A stretch of DNA of 64,000 nt from Vibrio sinus (GCF_023634645.1 NZ_JAMKMR010000001.1:248001-312000); one strand, 5' to 3'; shown: positions 1 to 10,143, counted from the stretch's first letter. Made by a program: numbers and translations. Notes: generated by a model not told the origin, from the letters alone.

Positions 1-845
1 ATGCAAATATAACGCTTGTCAAACTTGCCTGATAAAATAGGGAGGAGTATTAAGGATGGTAGAACACCTGCCAACTGTAGCCCTCCATGAAGAAAACCTG
101 AGTACTCCGGTGAATACCCCATATCTACTAGTATGCTAGGAAGCCATGTAATAAACGTATAGTTTACAAGTGATGTGAAGGCTAGGAATAACGTTACCTC
201 CCATGCTACCCATGACTGAGCCATTGTAACTAGGCCAACAGACTCACTTTTATTTTTACTTATATCTTTGTCATCATTGAGTCTAATCGACCAAAGTATG
301 AGAGGGATAATCGCCAATATCAATGTTGACAATAGAGCAAGCTTCCAACCAGAGAGCCCTAAGATAGACACATCCTGCGATATAGGAATATACACTGAAG
401 AACAAACAGCACCTCCTATACTTATAAATAGCACATATAAAGAAGTAAGTTCTGAAACTTTTTCTGGAAAGTATTTCTTCACTATACTTGGCAGCATAAC
501 GTTAGAAAGAGCAATTCCAATTCCTATTAATAAGGTACCCAAAAAAAGAAGATCAATCCCTCCTAATGACCTAACTATGATACCCAGCGTAATAGTGCAT
601 ATCCCTAGAAATAACGTAGATACGATTCCGATTCTTGAAGAAAAATAAACTGCGATAGGAGAGAAGAAAGCAAATGCTAATAGGGGTAGAGAGGTGAGAA
701 AACCAGCTTGGCTAGCGGACAAGCTCAGCGAGGATATTATATCGTCAATAAGCGTTGCTGCACCTGTAACTGGACCTCTCATCAACATAGCAACAGCAAA
801 TATTGATACCGATATAAGTACATTACTATTTAGTTTTTTGTTCAC
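1..845 (-). CDS. MFS transporter, CynX/NimT-like (3' end outside window)
   Basis: The minus strand is open from a GTG at 845 to the window edge, giving about 281 residues. The protein starts VNKKLNSNVLISVSIFAVAM and contains MRGPVTGAA followed by SLSASQAGFLTSLPLLAFA. That pattern is typical of the cyanate/2-nitroimidazole (CynX/NimT) branch of the major facilitator superfamily. At least seven hydrophobic segments are visible, with a charged cytoplasmic loop (about LNDDKDISKNKSES) after the sixth, as expected for a 12-helix carrier. No ATG lies upstream before an in-frame stop, so GTG is the likely start. The substrate cannot be told from sequence. The C-terminal part lies outside the window. 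Confidence 0.8.
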   Translation of the reverse strand, partial: MNKKLNSNVLISVSIFAVAMLMRGPVTGAATLIDDIISSLSLSASQAGFLTSLPLLAFAFFSPIAVYFSSRIGIVSTLFLGICTITLGIIVRSLGGIDLLFLGTLLIGIGIALSNVMLPSIVKKYFPEKVSELTSLYVLFISIGGAVCSSVYIPISQDVSILGLSGWKLALLSTLILAIIPLILWSIRLNDDKDISKNKSESVGLVTMAQSWVAWEVTLFLAFTSLVNYTFITWLPSILVDMGYSPEYSGFLHGGLQLAGVLPSLILLPILSGKFDKRYIC

Positions 846-1559
846 ACGTCTATACTCGGTTGGTTGATTATTCGTAAAAATACAAAGTAAGTTACACTAA
901 AAAATCGTATTTTTAGTGATATAAGAATCTATGGTTTTGATGGTGATATCTAAGCGCTATCAAGTAATTCATTGAAGTCTACTTGCTGCTTTTCCTTGTT
1001 ATAGCCAAGCACTGAGTGATTATGATCAATTGCGCAACAATGCTAGCTTATCTAGTGTTTTAATTAAGAATAAATTAGTTTTATCACTAAGATCTCTCCA
1101 GATAATAAGTATTTTGATGAGCAATCTATCTTAGGTTTTGAATTCTCAATCCTATACCATACAAATGCAACAATATGTCTAATAAAGTTGATCAGTATCA
1201 ATAAATAATATGTATATTGTTCTTTTTTTAAACACGCACACTTTATATAGAATGCTTATGGTTTCCAATTCATATAGTTCTTGTTATTTATAAAAACGAC
1301 TGACGAGCCACTTTATGTCGTCGTAACGCTAAGTTGTGACAAATGCTAGTTTTTTAAATCTGCATCTATTGATGCCTTTTCTGAACACCCACTCTTTAAT
1401 GCACTCCTCCATTTGAACTTGTTGACATGTCAGTCAACCATTGATGTCCTCCGCCACATTTTTTACAACGACACAAATCAGCCCTAAATTCTACGCCTAT
1501 AATATTCTTGACATGGACGATGAAAAATCATCTGACTGGTCATACAGTTAACGGATAAG
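846..1559. other. AT-rich intergenic stretch with a possible gene remnant
   Basis: No intact gene is visible in 714 bases. On the minus strand, about 1396-1530, a frame with no usable start reads KNIIGVEFRADLCRCKKCGG and continues GHQW, which looks like a small cysteine-rich zinc-ribbon fragment. It may be the relic of a transposase or phage gene. The rest is AT-rich spacer without a convincing terminator or promoter. Confidence 0.3.
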
Positions 1560-1748
1560 ATGAACGACGGGTGTATGAAGATGACAATAAATAAATATTA
1601 TGTTTTTGCTCCCACGGAGCTTGAAGGTTTTCACTCTTATGCTAAACACGAACAACCTTACAAAGAACATCAACGCATAGTTATGGTTAAGCATGCGCAG
1701 GAGCTAGGTGGGTATAAAGCAACACGCTCAAATCGACATAAGGTGTAA
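1560..1748 (+). CDS. Small hypothetical protein, 62 aa
   Basis: A short ATG frame preceded by GGATAAG, a weak ribosome-binding site 4 bases from the ATG. The product is basic and polar, with no signal peptide or membrane segment. Its C-terminal half (EHQRIVMVKHAQELGGYKAT) could form helices, vaguely like the first helices of a transposase-type helix-turn-helix, but I do not recognise a family. It sits alone between an AT-rich stretch and the tail of the histidine kinase gene. It may be a remnant or a chance frame. Confidence 0.25.
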   Translation: MNDGCMKMTINKYYVFAPTELEGFHSYAKHEQPYKEHQRIVMVKHAQELGGYKATRSNRHKV

Positions 1749-1798
1749 AAAGGCTATTCCATGCTTCGTACTAGAATGAGCAGCTAATTTCTATCGCA

Positions 1799-3871
1799 CT
1801 ACGACATGCAATTGACAGGCATAGTAATCACGAACTCGGTCCCTTTACCGGGTTCGCTTTCGCAACTAATGTTACCTTTTAAGTTTAGATGGACAATGTT
1901 ATAGACAAGATGCATGCCTAAACCCGTACCACCTGCATTCCTTGCTGTGGTAAAAAATGGTTCAAATATATGCGTTAAGTTTTCCGACGAAATCCCCTGG
2001 CCATTGTCTTTAACCGTGATCTGGATATGCTCCCCTAACTCAGCGACTTCAAGTTTTATTACCCCACCTTTTATGTCTTTATAACCATGCTCGATCGCGT
2101 TTGACAATAAGTTGTCGATAACCCGAGATAAATTGTTTGGATCGCACGTCACGAGCAAAGGTTTTGGACACTCATACTCAATAGACATGTCTTTTTCTAT
2201 TAAAGTTGGCTTTAAGGTTAAGACCGTCAGTTCTAAGTGGGAATAAAGATCAAACGTTTGAATTTGCTCTGTCGACTGAGAAACGGCTAACTGCTTGAAG
2301 CTAGTGACGATCTCAGAGGCTCGCTTTAAATTAATTTGCAAAATCTCGCCAGACTCTTGCGTCTGCTTTAAGAACGTCATCAGATCTTGCTCAGACAGTG
2401 TCTCATTTTCTAGGTCAAGAATGACTTCTTTAGACTCCCCTGACAAAAATGAGGAAGCCGTGACGCTGATACCAATCGGCGTATTGATCTCATGGGCTAC
2501 ACCCGCCACCAACCTACCTAGTGAAGCCATTTTTTCCTGTGTAATTAACTGCTCCTGAGCTTGCTTCAGCTCAATGATGGATTGGTTTAACTCATCGGTT
2601 CGCTCCGCGACACGCTTTTCCAAGTCAGTATTGAGTAAACGAACCTCTTTTTCAGCACTCTCAACCTTAGTTACAGATTCCTCTAACTCCCTCATGGTAT
2701 CTCGAGTCCTTTCTGCCATTCTGTTGAACGACTGGGCGAGCATCTCTATTTCATCATTAGATTTAATTTCCAGTTTTTCAAATGTCTCACCTGCCTTATA
2801 CTTCAACACAGCTTTTGTCAGCTTTTTCAATTTTCCAGTAATGATTTGCGTGAGCAACAGCGAAAACACGACAACGATTCCCACAATAGCCGTCGCAAGC
2901 CACAATGCCTTATTTTGCTGCTCCATGATAGGCTCATCAAATATATCTTGCGGCTGTGCGCCGACTAACGTCCACGGTTGGTACTTGAGCTTTTTAACTA
3001 CCACGTAATTATCCGAAGTCTTGTGAATGTCATGCAATGAGGTAAGTTGCGTGGCGAATATCGCGTCGTTTTTTGCATTCGCCAGCTGATTTTTAAATGT
3101 GCTCAATTCAACGTTCGGCCTCACATCAAGGGTTGAGTCAATCCTGTTCTCTTGAAATAACTTACCCAACAAAGAAGGCTCTAGCTTAGCCAGAGGTTTG
3201 AACACCAGCTCTGGCAAGGCGCTATGAGCGATCCTAAGGTTATTCTCATCAATCAACATGAAATAAGGAGTCTTGTTGACCGAAGCCTTGCTACTTATCG
3301 AATTAATGACCGCAGCAGCATTATACCTAAGCCGGATGATACCCACCTTCTTGCCCCTAAAGCGCACCATGGCACAAAAATCAATCGTACTGACACCGGG
3401 GAAGTTTCTAGAAAAGGTGATGCCGGACAGGGAAGGGAAATTGGTTTTGAGCAACTCTTGGACACATTCTGATGACGCTTCACTTTTACCCACATTCGGG
3501 CGATAAGAGTCCACCAAAATGATGCCACTCATATCCAAAAGCGCGTAAGACAATATATTAACGTGATCTTGTCGGCTTAGAGCGATAAGGGTATCCCTTA
3601 CCATTTTACGATGAGATGCGTCTTTCGGATTGGTCAAATATTGCTTAAACTCGGGTAACAAGGCTTCGACTCGAACCACATCCAAATTGTCAGACATAAA
3701 CGCATTTAGGTTGTCATACACCCGATTAGTGACATTAACTAAGCTTTGATTGGAATACTTAACGAGGGACTTTTTCGTTTCCACCTGATTGTAGACTTGC
3801 AATATCACGATTGGCACAACCGATACCAACAGAAAAGCAAGCACATACTTAACTCGGATGGAAGTCCTCAT
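1799..3871 (-). CDS. Membrane sensor histidine kinase with Cache-like periplasmic domain, HAMP and coiled coil
   Basis: The 690-residue protein has a transmembrane segment at about 9-26, a periplasmic region of about 290 residues that looks like a Cache sensor, a second transmembrane segment at about 322-345, a HAMP linker, a coiled coil (about 395-445), and a kinase core. The likely phosphoacceptor is H460 in VAGVAHEINTPIG. The N box is near 587-591, the G1 box is DNGQG at 622-626, and the G2 box is GTGLGMH at 648-654. It autophosphorylates from ATP and should pass the phosphate to a response regulator. No response regulator lies next to it, so the partner is encoded elsewhere. It starts 8 bases after the stop of the upstream periplasmic-binding protein, so the two are almost certainly co-transcribed. 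The substrate sensed is unknown. Confidence 0.88.
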   Translation of the reverse strand: MRTSIRVKYVLAFLLVSVVPIVILQVYNQVETKKSLVKYSNQSLVNVTNRVYDNLNAFMSDNLDVVRVEALLPEFKQYLTNPKDASHRKMVRDTLIALSRQDHVNILSYALLDMSGIILVDSYRPNVGKSEASSECVQELLKTNFPSLSGITFSRNFPGVSTIDFCAMVRFRGKKVGIIRLRYNAAAVINSISSKASVNKTPYFMLIDENNLRIAHSALPELVFKPLAKLEPSLLGKLFQENRIDSTLDVRPNVELSTFKNQLANAKNDAIFATQLTSLHDIHKTSDNYVVVKKLKYQPWTLVGAQPQDIFDEPIMEQQNKALWLATAIVGIVVVFSLLLTQIITGKLKKLTKAVLKYKAGETFEKLEIKSNDEIEMLAQSFNRMAERTRDTMRELEESVTKVESAEKEVRLLNTDLEKRVAERTDELNQSIIELKQAQEQLITQEKMASLGRLVAGVAHEINTPIGISVTASSFLSGESKEVILDLENETLSEQDLMTFLKQTQESGEILQINLKRASEIVTSFKQLAVSQSTEQIQTFDLYSHLELTVLTLKPTLIEKDMSIEYECPKPLLVTCDPNNLSRVIDNLLSNAIEHGYKDIKGGVIKLEVAELGEHIQITVKDNGQGISSENLTHIFEPFFTTARNAGGTGLGMHLVYNIVHLNLKGNISCESEPGKGTEFVITMPVNCMS

Positions 3872-3879
3872 GTTGTTCT

Positions 3880-4890
3880 TTACTTATCAGTCGTTAAGAT
3901 GACTGAGCTAATCATTTTACTGGTATCAGGCTTCCTAGATAAGGTGCCATTGTTTAAGTAGAACTCACTGTATATATCGGCATTTTTATACACTGAGTTT
4001 TCATAGTTCTTATCAAATACTTGCTGATTATCTTGCACGGTCAGTAACTTAATACCATCTAAGAAAATATCGTCCTCAGAGATGTTTAAGCTTTTCATCA
4101 GTAGTGCTTTGGTTTTCTCTGGATTAGCGAGCCAGTATTCAATCGCTCTATCGCAGGCTCGAACAAAGGCTTTCACATCTTCCGGCCTTTCGTCTACTAT
4201 CTTGCCTTGAAAAGAAATGACATCAACGATCAGCCCTGGCGTTTGTTTGCTAGTAAAGATAACCTTACCACCCGCTTTTACCGCCCTACTAATATAGGGT
4301 TCCCAAGTATGGCCCGCGTCAATTTCACCCGCTTTTATACGTTCATAAACTTGATTCGCATCAGCGTTAATGAGCGTGACATCGTCACTTGTTAATCCTG
4401 CCGATTTCAGCATTTCAATAACAAACACTTCCCCAAATCCATCGAGCGCTGTCCCAATCGATTTACCTTTCAAGTCAGCGACACTTTCGATACCTGCTCG
4501 CGCGACCACAGCGTCACCACCTACAGAATCGTCAATGGCATACACCACACGGACATCCGCATCGGGATACTTTCCGCTCGCGCTAACAATGCTGCCTAAG
4601 GGTAAGGCTAATACATCGTATTTTTTGGCATAAAATTCAGAAACGGTGGGCAATTGGTCTTCGGAAAAATGAGTCGTAACCTCGATTCCTTCATCTTTGA
4701 AGAAACCCATCTCTTTGGCAATTGTGATAGGGTAATATCCAGGCCATAGGTTGTGGGAAACACTGAGTTTGCCAGCAGAAGGGCTCGGTGAAGTTTGCGC
4801 AGTTTCTTTCGGGCGCTCACTATCATACAGCACCGAAACTATGCCGAGTAAGATCACAACAATGATGATCCATAATAGCTTCTTATTCAT
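3880..4890 (-). CDS. Periplasmic substrate-binding protein, NMT1/SsuA-like, membrane anchored
   Basis: The 336-residue product has an N-terminal hydrophobic stretch (about residues 5-22) followed by charged DSERPKE rather than a clear cleavage site, so it is probably anchored in the inner membrane. The body resembles binding proteins of nitrate, sulfonate and thiamine-precursor transporters: LWPGYYPITIAKEMGFFKDE, then DVRVVYAIDDSVGGDAVVAR and a GFGEVFV segment. No ABC permease or ATPase gene is adjacent. Instead a histidine kinase gene follows after 8 bases. This suggests that the protein presents a ligand to the kinase rather than feeding a transporter. Family assignment is fairly sure; the sensing role is inferred. 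Confidence 0.8.
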   Translation of the reverse strand: MNKKLLWIIIVVILLGIVSVLYDSERPKETAQTSPSPSAGKLSVSHNLWPGYYPITIAKEMGFFKDEGIEVTTHFSEDQLPTVSEFYAKKYDVLALPLGSIVSASGKYPDADVRVVYAIDDSVGGDAVVARAGIESVADLKGKSIGTALDGFGEVFVIEMLKSAGLTSDDVTLINADANQVYERIKAGEIDAGHTWEPYISRAVKAGGKVIFTSKQTPGLIVDVISFQGKIVDERPEDVKAFVRACDRAIEYWLANPEKTKALLMKSLNISEDDIFLDGIKLLTVQDNQQVFDKNYENSVYKNADIYSEFYLNNGTLSRKPDTSKMISSVILTTDK

Positions 4891-5008
4891 CCATGAACCC
4901 TCGCCATATCACATCTATTGAGCATAGACGACCACTGGACAGCGTCAAATGATGAGAGCTAACGCCCAAAAAAGCTATTGGATTAACAAGAGTGCAAATC
5001 TCACGACA

Positions 5009-5746
5009 TTAGGTCAAAGATATCCCGCCATCAATAACCAATGTGTGCCCGATAATGTATTGGGCGCTATCCGACAACAAGTACATGATTGCATCGACTA
5101 CTTCGTCAGGGTGTGCAAAGCGCTGTACCGGGACAAGCTTCGACACCTCTTCTCTGATCTCCGGCTCTTCTTGCTGCTTTCTTTCCCAACGAGAAGTCCA
5201 AGTTACACCTGGAGCAACAGAATTGACACGAATACCGTTTTTAATCGCATCTAAAGCAACCGAACGAGTCAACCCTTCTAAGGCGTGCTTGGAAGCGCCA
5301 TACATCGCCGCACTTGGCGTCGGTCGCAACCCATTGATAGACGATATATTTACGATTCTGGCACCTTCTGACATCATGTTAAGTTGATATTTCATGCATA
5401 GTGCGTAAGCCCAAAAGTCGTTGGTCATCGTACTACGCAGATCATCATCGGAAATTTGGGCAAATCGGCCCGCAGAAGCAATATCAGGAGAGGCGTTGTT
5501 CACGGCAATATCTAGCTGAGAATACTTTTCTTTGATATGACCAAATGCTTCTTTCAGAACCGCTTCATTGGAGATATCCATGCGCATATAGTCAGCTGAC
5601 GTTAACTGTGGGTGCTGTTCTATCGCCTGCTTCCAAGCGTCAGCATCTCGAGAACAGGTAATCACCCGGTGCCCCTCCGCCAATAACCTCAATACCGTGG
5701 CTAACCCTATGCCTTTACTTCCACCCGATACAAATGCGACTGCCAT
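5009..5746 (-). CDS. Short-chain dehydrogenase/reductase (SDR)
   Basis: A 245-residue classical SDR. The N-terminal cofactor motif is SGGSKGIGLA, the NNAG-type motif appears as NNAS, the catalytic serine lies in VNISSINGL, and the catalytic tyrosine and lysine are in YGASK. The C-terminus ends with the usual DGG motif (LVIDGGISLT). It reduces or oxidises an unknown carbonyl or alcohol using NAD(P)(H). It lies between xylE, which has its own terminator, and the binding-protein/kinase pair. It could serve sugar metabolism, but nothing in the sequence fixes the substrate. Confidence 0.85.
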   Translation of the reverse strand: MAVAFVSGGSKGIGLATVLRLLAEGHRVITCSRDADAWKQAIEQHPQLTSADYMRMDISNEAVLKEAFGHIKEKYSQLDIAVNNASPDIASAGRFAQISDDDLRSTMTNDFWAYALCMKYQLNMMSEGARIVNISSINGLRPTPSAAMYGASKHALEGLTRSVALDAIKNGIRVNSVAPGVTWTSRWERKQQEEPEIREEVSKLVPVQRFAHPDEVVDAIMYLLSDSAQYIIGHTLVIDGGISLT

Positions 5747-5777
5747 ACGATTCCCTCATACAATCAAAAACACAGAA

Positions 5778-5807
5778 AAGGCCAATATTATCAATAATCT
5801 TGGCCTT
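5778..5807 (-). terminator. Rho-independent terminator after xylE
   Basis: Read on the minus strand, AAGGCCAA and TTGGCCTT arms enclose a second pairing ATTAT/ATAAT and are followed by a T-rich run. It lies about 65 bases after the xylE stop codon and separates xylE from the SDR gene. Confidence 0.8.
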
Positions 5808-5872
5808 AAAATGTGGGCATAAGCCAATATACTTATACCCAGTTACTTCAAGATGCAGGAATCAAGGGAATA

Positions 5873-7282
5873 TTATTTGATGTGCGACGCGGTGTAGGCT
5901 GGATGAGTACTACCTGGCGGTTTATCCCAAATTTGCTCAAGTTCTTCAAGCGATTTACCTTTCGTTTCGGGTACCCATTTCACAACAAAAACAATGGTAA
6001 CGACACCAAAGAGGCCATATAACCAGAATGGAAAACCGCCATGATAGGCTTGATATAGATACGAGCTCTTCGAATTCATCATAGGGAAAGTTTGAGAGAC
6101 AAGATAATTAGCAACCCATTGAGCGAAGACAGCAATAGACAGAGCTTTTGAGCGCACTTTATTGGGAAAGATCTCCGACAATAATACCCAAGTAACAGGG
6201 CCTAAGGACAGTGCGAAAGCCGCTATGTAACCCAAGACAAAAACGACAAGATAACCCCCAACAGCATCTAAATACGCAGCAGTGCCAATGGCAAACATAG
6301 AAATTGACATCACAGCTGCTCCCACAATCATTAAAGGCTTGCGGCCAAACTTATCCACGGTGAAAATAGCTATTACAGTGAACAACAGATTCACCGCGCC
6401 AACTAAAATCGTCTCAAACATAGCGACATCCGTGCCTGATGAGGTAAGGCTCTTGAAGATAACCGGTGCATAATATAAAAAGACGTTGATCCCCGTAATT
6501 TGTTGAAAAACACTCAGCGCAATACCAATCAACAAGACTCCAGTAAGCCCGGTTTGGCGGATACTTACGGCCTTCTTATTGGCTGACAACAAAGACTGCT
6601 CTATCTCTTGCCACTGCTCATCGATAGGCTCGCCTTTATTGATTTGGCGCAGCAACTCTTTCGCCTCTTTATCTCGCCCTTTCATGGCAAGCCAACGAGG
6701 AGTATCTGGAATGAAGAGTAATAAGATAAAGAAAAGCGCTGCAGGTACCACACCACTCGCGAACATCCAACGCCAGCCAACCGTGTTTAACCAAACATCA
6801 TTACCGATTAGAGCAATGCCATAGTTGACGAAATAGATGAGCAACATACCAAATATAATGGCGAATTGATTGCAAGAAACCAGTGCTCCGCGCTTGTTGG
6901 GTGGCGCAATTTCAGCGATGAACATTGGCGATACCATGGATGCGATACCGACTCCAACTCCACCAACAATTCTAAAGAATACGAAGGATTCAAATGAAAA
7001 AGGCATCGCCGCCCCTACGGCAGAAACAAAAAACGCACCAGCCGCCATCAAAAGAGTGCCTTTTCGGCCATATTTAGTACTTAATCCACCAGCAATAATG
7101 GCCCCTATCACACAGCCTATTAGTGCAGAAGAGGCACCAAACCCTAACTCTGCTGGTGTTAAGTGAAAATAAACCTGTAGAGACTCAGCGGCTCCAGCTA
7201 CCACTGCTGTATCATACCCAAATAATAAACCACCCAACGCGGCCACCATGGTAATCAACAGCAAGTTTGTCGACTTCTTCAT
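5873..7282 (-). CDS. xylE: D-xylose:proton symporter
   Basis: A 469-residue MFS sugar porter that tracks E. coli XylE along its length. It shows LGGLLFGYDTAVVAGAAESL, RIVGGVGVGIASMVSPMFIAE, SVFQQITGINVFLYYAPVIF, VDKFGRKP and the C-terminal signature VPETKGKSLEELEQIW. Twelve membrane segments are expected. It imports D-xylose with a proton across the inner membrane. The gene follows xylA on the same strand but a terminator lies between them, so it probably has its own promoter or depends on read-through. A strong GGGGAG ribosome-binding site precedes the ATG. Confidence 0.92.
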   Translation of the reverse strand: MKKSTNLLLITMVAALGGLLFGYDTAVVAGAAESLQVYFHLTPAELGFGASSALIGCVIGAIIAGGLSTKYGRKGTLLMAAGAFFVSAVGAAMPFSFESFVFFRIVGGVGVGIASMVSPMFIAEIAPPNKRGALVSCNQFAIIFGMLLIYFVNYGIALIGNDVWLNTVGWRWMFASGVVPAALFFILLLFIPDTPRWLAMKGRDKEAKELLRQINKGEPIDEQWQEIEQSLLSANKKAVSIRQTGLTGVLLIGIALSVFQQITGINVFLYYAPVIFKSLTSSGTDVAMFETILVGAVNLLFTVIAIFTVDKFGRKPLMIVGAAVMSISMFAIGTAAYLDAVGGYLVVFVLGYIAAFALSLGPVTWVLLSEIFPNKVRSKALSIAVFAQWVANYLVSQTFPMMNSKSSYLYQAYHGGFPFWLYGLFGVVTIVFVVKWVPETKGKSLEELEQIWDKPPGSTHPAYTASHIK

Positions 7283-7431
7283 TTTAGTTCTCCCCTTATC
7301 ATTCTGATAATATTTTCATCAATTAAGGAGTGTCTCTGTATTACGTAATATGCTTTTATAATCGTAAAAAGCGCTTTGTGTGAACTAAATCTAGCAAGTA
7401 ATATATAGAGTCAGTTAAATGGTATTTATAA

Positions 7432-7460
7432 ATACAAAAGGATGGCAAAGTTGCCATCCT
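7432..7460 (-). terminator. Rho-independent terminator between xylA and xylE
   Basis: On the minus strand, AGGATGGCA and TGCCATCCT form a perfect 9-base-pair stem with a 4-base loop, followed by TTTTGTATTT. It begins about 34 bases after the xylA stop, so it should end or reduce transcription before xylE. Confidence 0.8.
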
Positions 7461-7493
7461 CATTAATAATAAATAAACTCACTTTGTAGAGCA

Positions 7494-8813
7494 TCAACGG
7501 TATATAATATGACTCACCTTATTTTCAAGCATTTCTTGACTACCTGACACTTCTTTTGGATTTAAATTATTTTCCAGTGCGTAATTAGTAATATCTTCTA
7601 AAGAAAAGGACTTATTAAGAATTCTTGAACCTAATTCTCCATTCCAACCAGAATATCGCTGCGCGACATTTTCTGCTAACACATCGTCTTCTATCATTGC
7701 CGCTGCCCGCTCCAATGCCAGTGCCATGGTATCCATTCCACCAATATGACCGATTAATAAGTCTTTCACATCGGTAGATTGACGACGTACTTTTGCATCA
7801 AAATTCAACCCTCCAGTCGTAAAACCACCCGCTTTTAACACTTCGTACATGACAAGTGTGTTTTCTTCCACACTGTTCGGGAACTGGTCAGTATCCCAGC
7901 CAAGCTGGGCATCCCCGCGATTCGCATCAATCGAACCAAAAATACCTAACGAAATCGCGGTTGCAATTTCATGTTGAAAGCTATGACCCGCAAGCGTTGC
8001 GTGGTTGGCTTCGATGTTCACTTTGATTTCTTTTTCCAACCCATATTGCTTCAAAAAACCATAAACAGTGGCAGTATCATAATCGTACTGATGTTTGGTT
8101 GGCTCTTGTGGTTTAGGCTCGATCAAGATGGTGCCTTTAAAGCCGATTTTGTGTTTATGCTCTACGACTAGCTGCATCATACGTCCAATCTGTTCGCGCT
8201 CTTGACGGAGATCGGTATTCAACAGTGTCTCGTAGCCTTCTCTACCACCCCACAATACGTAGTTTTCTCCTCCAAGGCGATTAGTGGCATTCATTGCATT
8301 GAATACTTGCGTTGCCGCATAGGCAAAGATTTCTGGGTTCGGGTTACTTGCAGCACCAGACATATAGCGTGGATGAGAAAAAGCATTAGCCGTTCCCCAT
8401 AACAGTTTAAGCCCGGTTTCTTCTTGCTTTTGCTCTAGGTAATCCACCATAAAACCAAAGTTTTCCACGTACTCCCTCAAGCTACTGCCCTCTGGAGCAA
8501 CATCGGTATCATGAAAACAGTAATATGGCACGCTTAACTTACTAAAAAATTCAAAGGCCGCGTCGGCTTTGTTGGTTGCGACCTCCATAGGGCTTGAACC
8601 CTTTAACCATGCTCTGTCATAGGTGGGGTTACCGAACGGATCGGATCCTAGACCACAAAAGTTATGCCAATAACATGCAGCAAAACGCAAATGCTCTGCC
8701 ATTGTTTTACCCAAAACAACTTTATTGCCATCGTAAGCTTTAAATGCAAATGGATTATTTGACTCTAGCCCTTCGTAGATTACTTTATCGACACCGTTGA
8801 AATATTCAGTCAT
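7494..8813 (-). CDS. xylA: Xylose isomerase
   Basis: Converts D-xylose to D-xylulose in the cytoplasm using divalent metal ions. The 439-residue product is nearly colinear with E. coli XylA (440). It contains [12 protein letters not shown] with the catalytic histidine, LLWGTANAF, the metal-ligand region [30 protein letters not shown] and [24 protein letters not shown] nine bases upstream would add three residues, but AAGGTG sits 8 bases before the ATG at 8813, so I chose that ATG. The gene follows xylR with a 166-base gap that probably holds the xylA promoter. Confidence 0.96.
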   Translation of the reverse strand: MTEYFNGVDKVIYEGLESNNPFAFKAYDGNKVVLGKTMAEHLRFAACYWHNFCGLGSDPFGNPTYDRAWLKGSSPMEVATNKADAAFEFFSKLSVPYYCFHDTDVAPEGSSLREYVENFGFMVDYLEQKQEETGLKLLWGTANAFSHPRYMSGAASNPNPEIFAYAATQVFNAMNATNRLGGENYVLWGGREGYETLLNTDLRQEREQIGRMMQLVVEHKHKIGFKGTILIEPKPQEPTKHQYDYDTATVYGFLKQYGLEKEIKVNIEANHATLAGHSFQHEIATAISLGIFGSIDANRGDAQLGWDTDQFPNSVEENTLVMYEVLKAGGFTTGGLNFDAKVRRQSTDVKDLLIGHIGGMDTMALALERAAAMIEDDVLAENVAQRYSGWNGELGSRILNKSFSLEDITNYALENNLNPKEVSGSQEMLENKVSHIIYR

Positions 8814-8979
8814 GATGATCACCTTTTTTGTTAGTGGTGATAGGTTATCTTCTTTATTAATTCCAACAATTACGATATGTGTTATTAAACTTAAGCCTAG
8901 TGTTTAATGTGGTCAATCTCTCAATTTAAACTCAGAAAAATAAGCAACTCAGATGATTACATTGACCTTAAAAAATAGT

Positions 8980-10143
8980 CTACCCTTCTTTTTCTCGATA
9001 TTCTTTTGGTGTCATAGACAAGTTTTTTGCAAATACCGAATACATATATTGAGTGGTTGGATAACCAGAAAGCTTTGCTATTTCTTCTATTGATTTATTT
9101 TTAGATTTAAGTAATTGGCAGGCCTTTTTCAATCGAATTGTGAATATTTGATCATGCACTGTCGTCCCTAACTCACTTTTAAATAATACTTCTAGTTTTG
9201 AACGAGAGACATTCAGCGCGTCGAACACATGGTAAGACTTTATACCTTTTCCAACGTTAACACGTATAAAATGCAATGCCGTCATAATCAATGGATGGTT
9301 TACCGCATGAAAATCACTACTTTGGCGATCATACACGCGCAGCGGGCCGATTTTAGTCAGGTCTGACACATTGGTGTCTTTCTCCAACATCTGACTGAGC
9401 TTTTTGGCTGCCACAAACCCCAGCTCGTTGCCGTTTTGTGCCACAGATGAAAGCGAAATACGATTTAAACTGCGTGCTACATCATCGTTATCAATACCAA
9501 TAACGGCAACGTTCTCTGGCACGTGAATATCGGTGTTTGCGCACGCTTGGATAATATGTCGAGCTCTTGAGTCTGTCACCGCAACAATACCGATGGGTTT
9601 TGGCAATTGTTGAATCCAATCAGTAATGCGGTTCATACAAAAGGTCCAATTCCTCGCATTGGTATCAAACCCTCTAAATACGGAGCTGTTGTATCCACGC
9701 TCTTTCGTGAGAGAAAGAAATGCTTTTTCGCGCTCTTTCGCCCATCGGTTGTACGGACTGGGGTTGGCACCATAAAATGCTAAGGACGTTAATCCACGTT
9801 GAGTTAAATGATCAACCGCAGATTCAATCAGCGCTCGATTGTCTGTGGCAACATAGGGAAAATGGGGATAGTCTTTATGATGCTCGTAAGAGCTGCCGAC
9901 ACCCACTGTTGGAATCGTCGAGCCAGCCAAAGCGTCGGCAATATCCGGATCATCTAGATCGGCAATAATGCCATCTCCGTACCAATCATCAATAGACTTT
10001 CGATCAATCAAATAATCATCTTCCACGTAGACTTCCCAACAAGCACCAGTGGAAGCAATATACTTTCCAACCCCTTCAATTATCTCTCGGTCGTAAATCT
10101 TGTTGGCATTAAACAGCAGAAGAATTCGGAAAATTTTGCTCAT
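8980..10143 (-). CDS. xylR: Xylose operon regulator XylR (AraC family)
   Basis: A D-xylose-responsive activator. The N-terminal two thirds is a periplasmic-binding-protein-like sugar domain (RILLLFNANKIYDREIIEGV, VPENVAVIGIDND). The C-terminus is an AraC-type double helix-turn-helix (ALNVSRSKLEVLFKSELG, KSIEEIAKLSGY, SMTPKEYRE). Length (387) and sequence match E. coli XylR (392). The frame stays open up to a TTG at 10197 with no good ribosome-binding site. I chose the ATG at 10143 because it starts where the family starts. It lies just downstream of xylB on the same strand and upstream of xylA, so it is probably co-transcribed with xylB. Confidence 0.93.
   Translation of the reverse strand: MSKIFRILLLFNANKIYDREIIEGVGKYIASTGACWEVYVEDDYLIDRKSIDDWYGDGIIADLDDPDIADALAGSTIPTVGVGSSYEHHKDYPHFPYVATDNRALIESAVDHLTQRGLTSLAFYGANPSPYNRWAKEREKAFLSLTKERGYNSSVFRGFDTNARNWTFCMNRITDWIQQLPKPIGIVAVTDSRARHIIQACANTDIHVPENVAVIGIDNDDVARSLNRISLSSVAQNGNELGFVAAKKLSQMLEKDTNVSDLTKIGPLRVYDRQSSDFHAVNHPLIMTALHFIRVNVGKGIKSYHVFDALNVSRSKLEVLFKSELGTTVHDQIFTIRLKKACQLLKSKNKSIEEIAKLSGYPTTQYMYSVFAKNLSMTPKEYREKEG

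Noticed and set aside
5834..5863. TATACCCAGTTACTTCAAGATGCAG resembling a repeat scattered in Vibrio intergenic regions
   Set aside because: Only one copy is seen in this window, so it cannot be supported as a repeat from this sequence alone.
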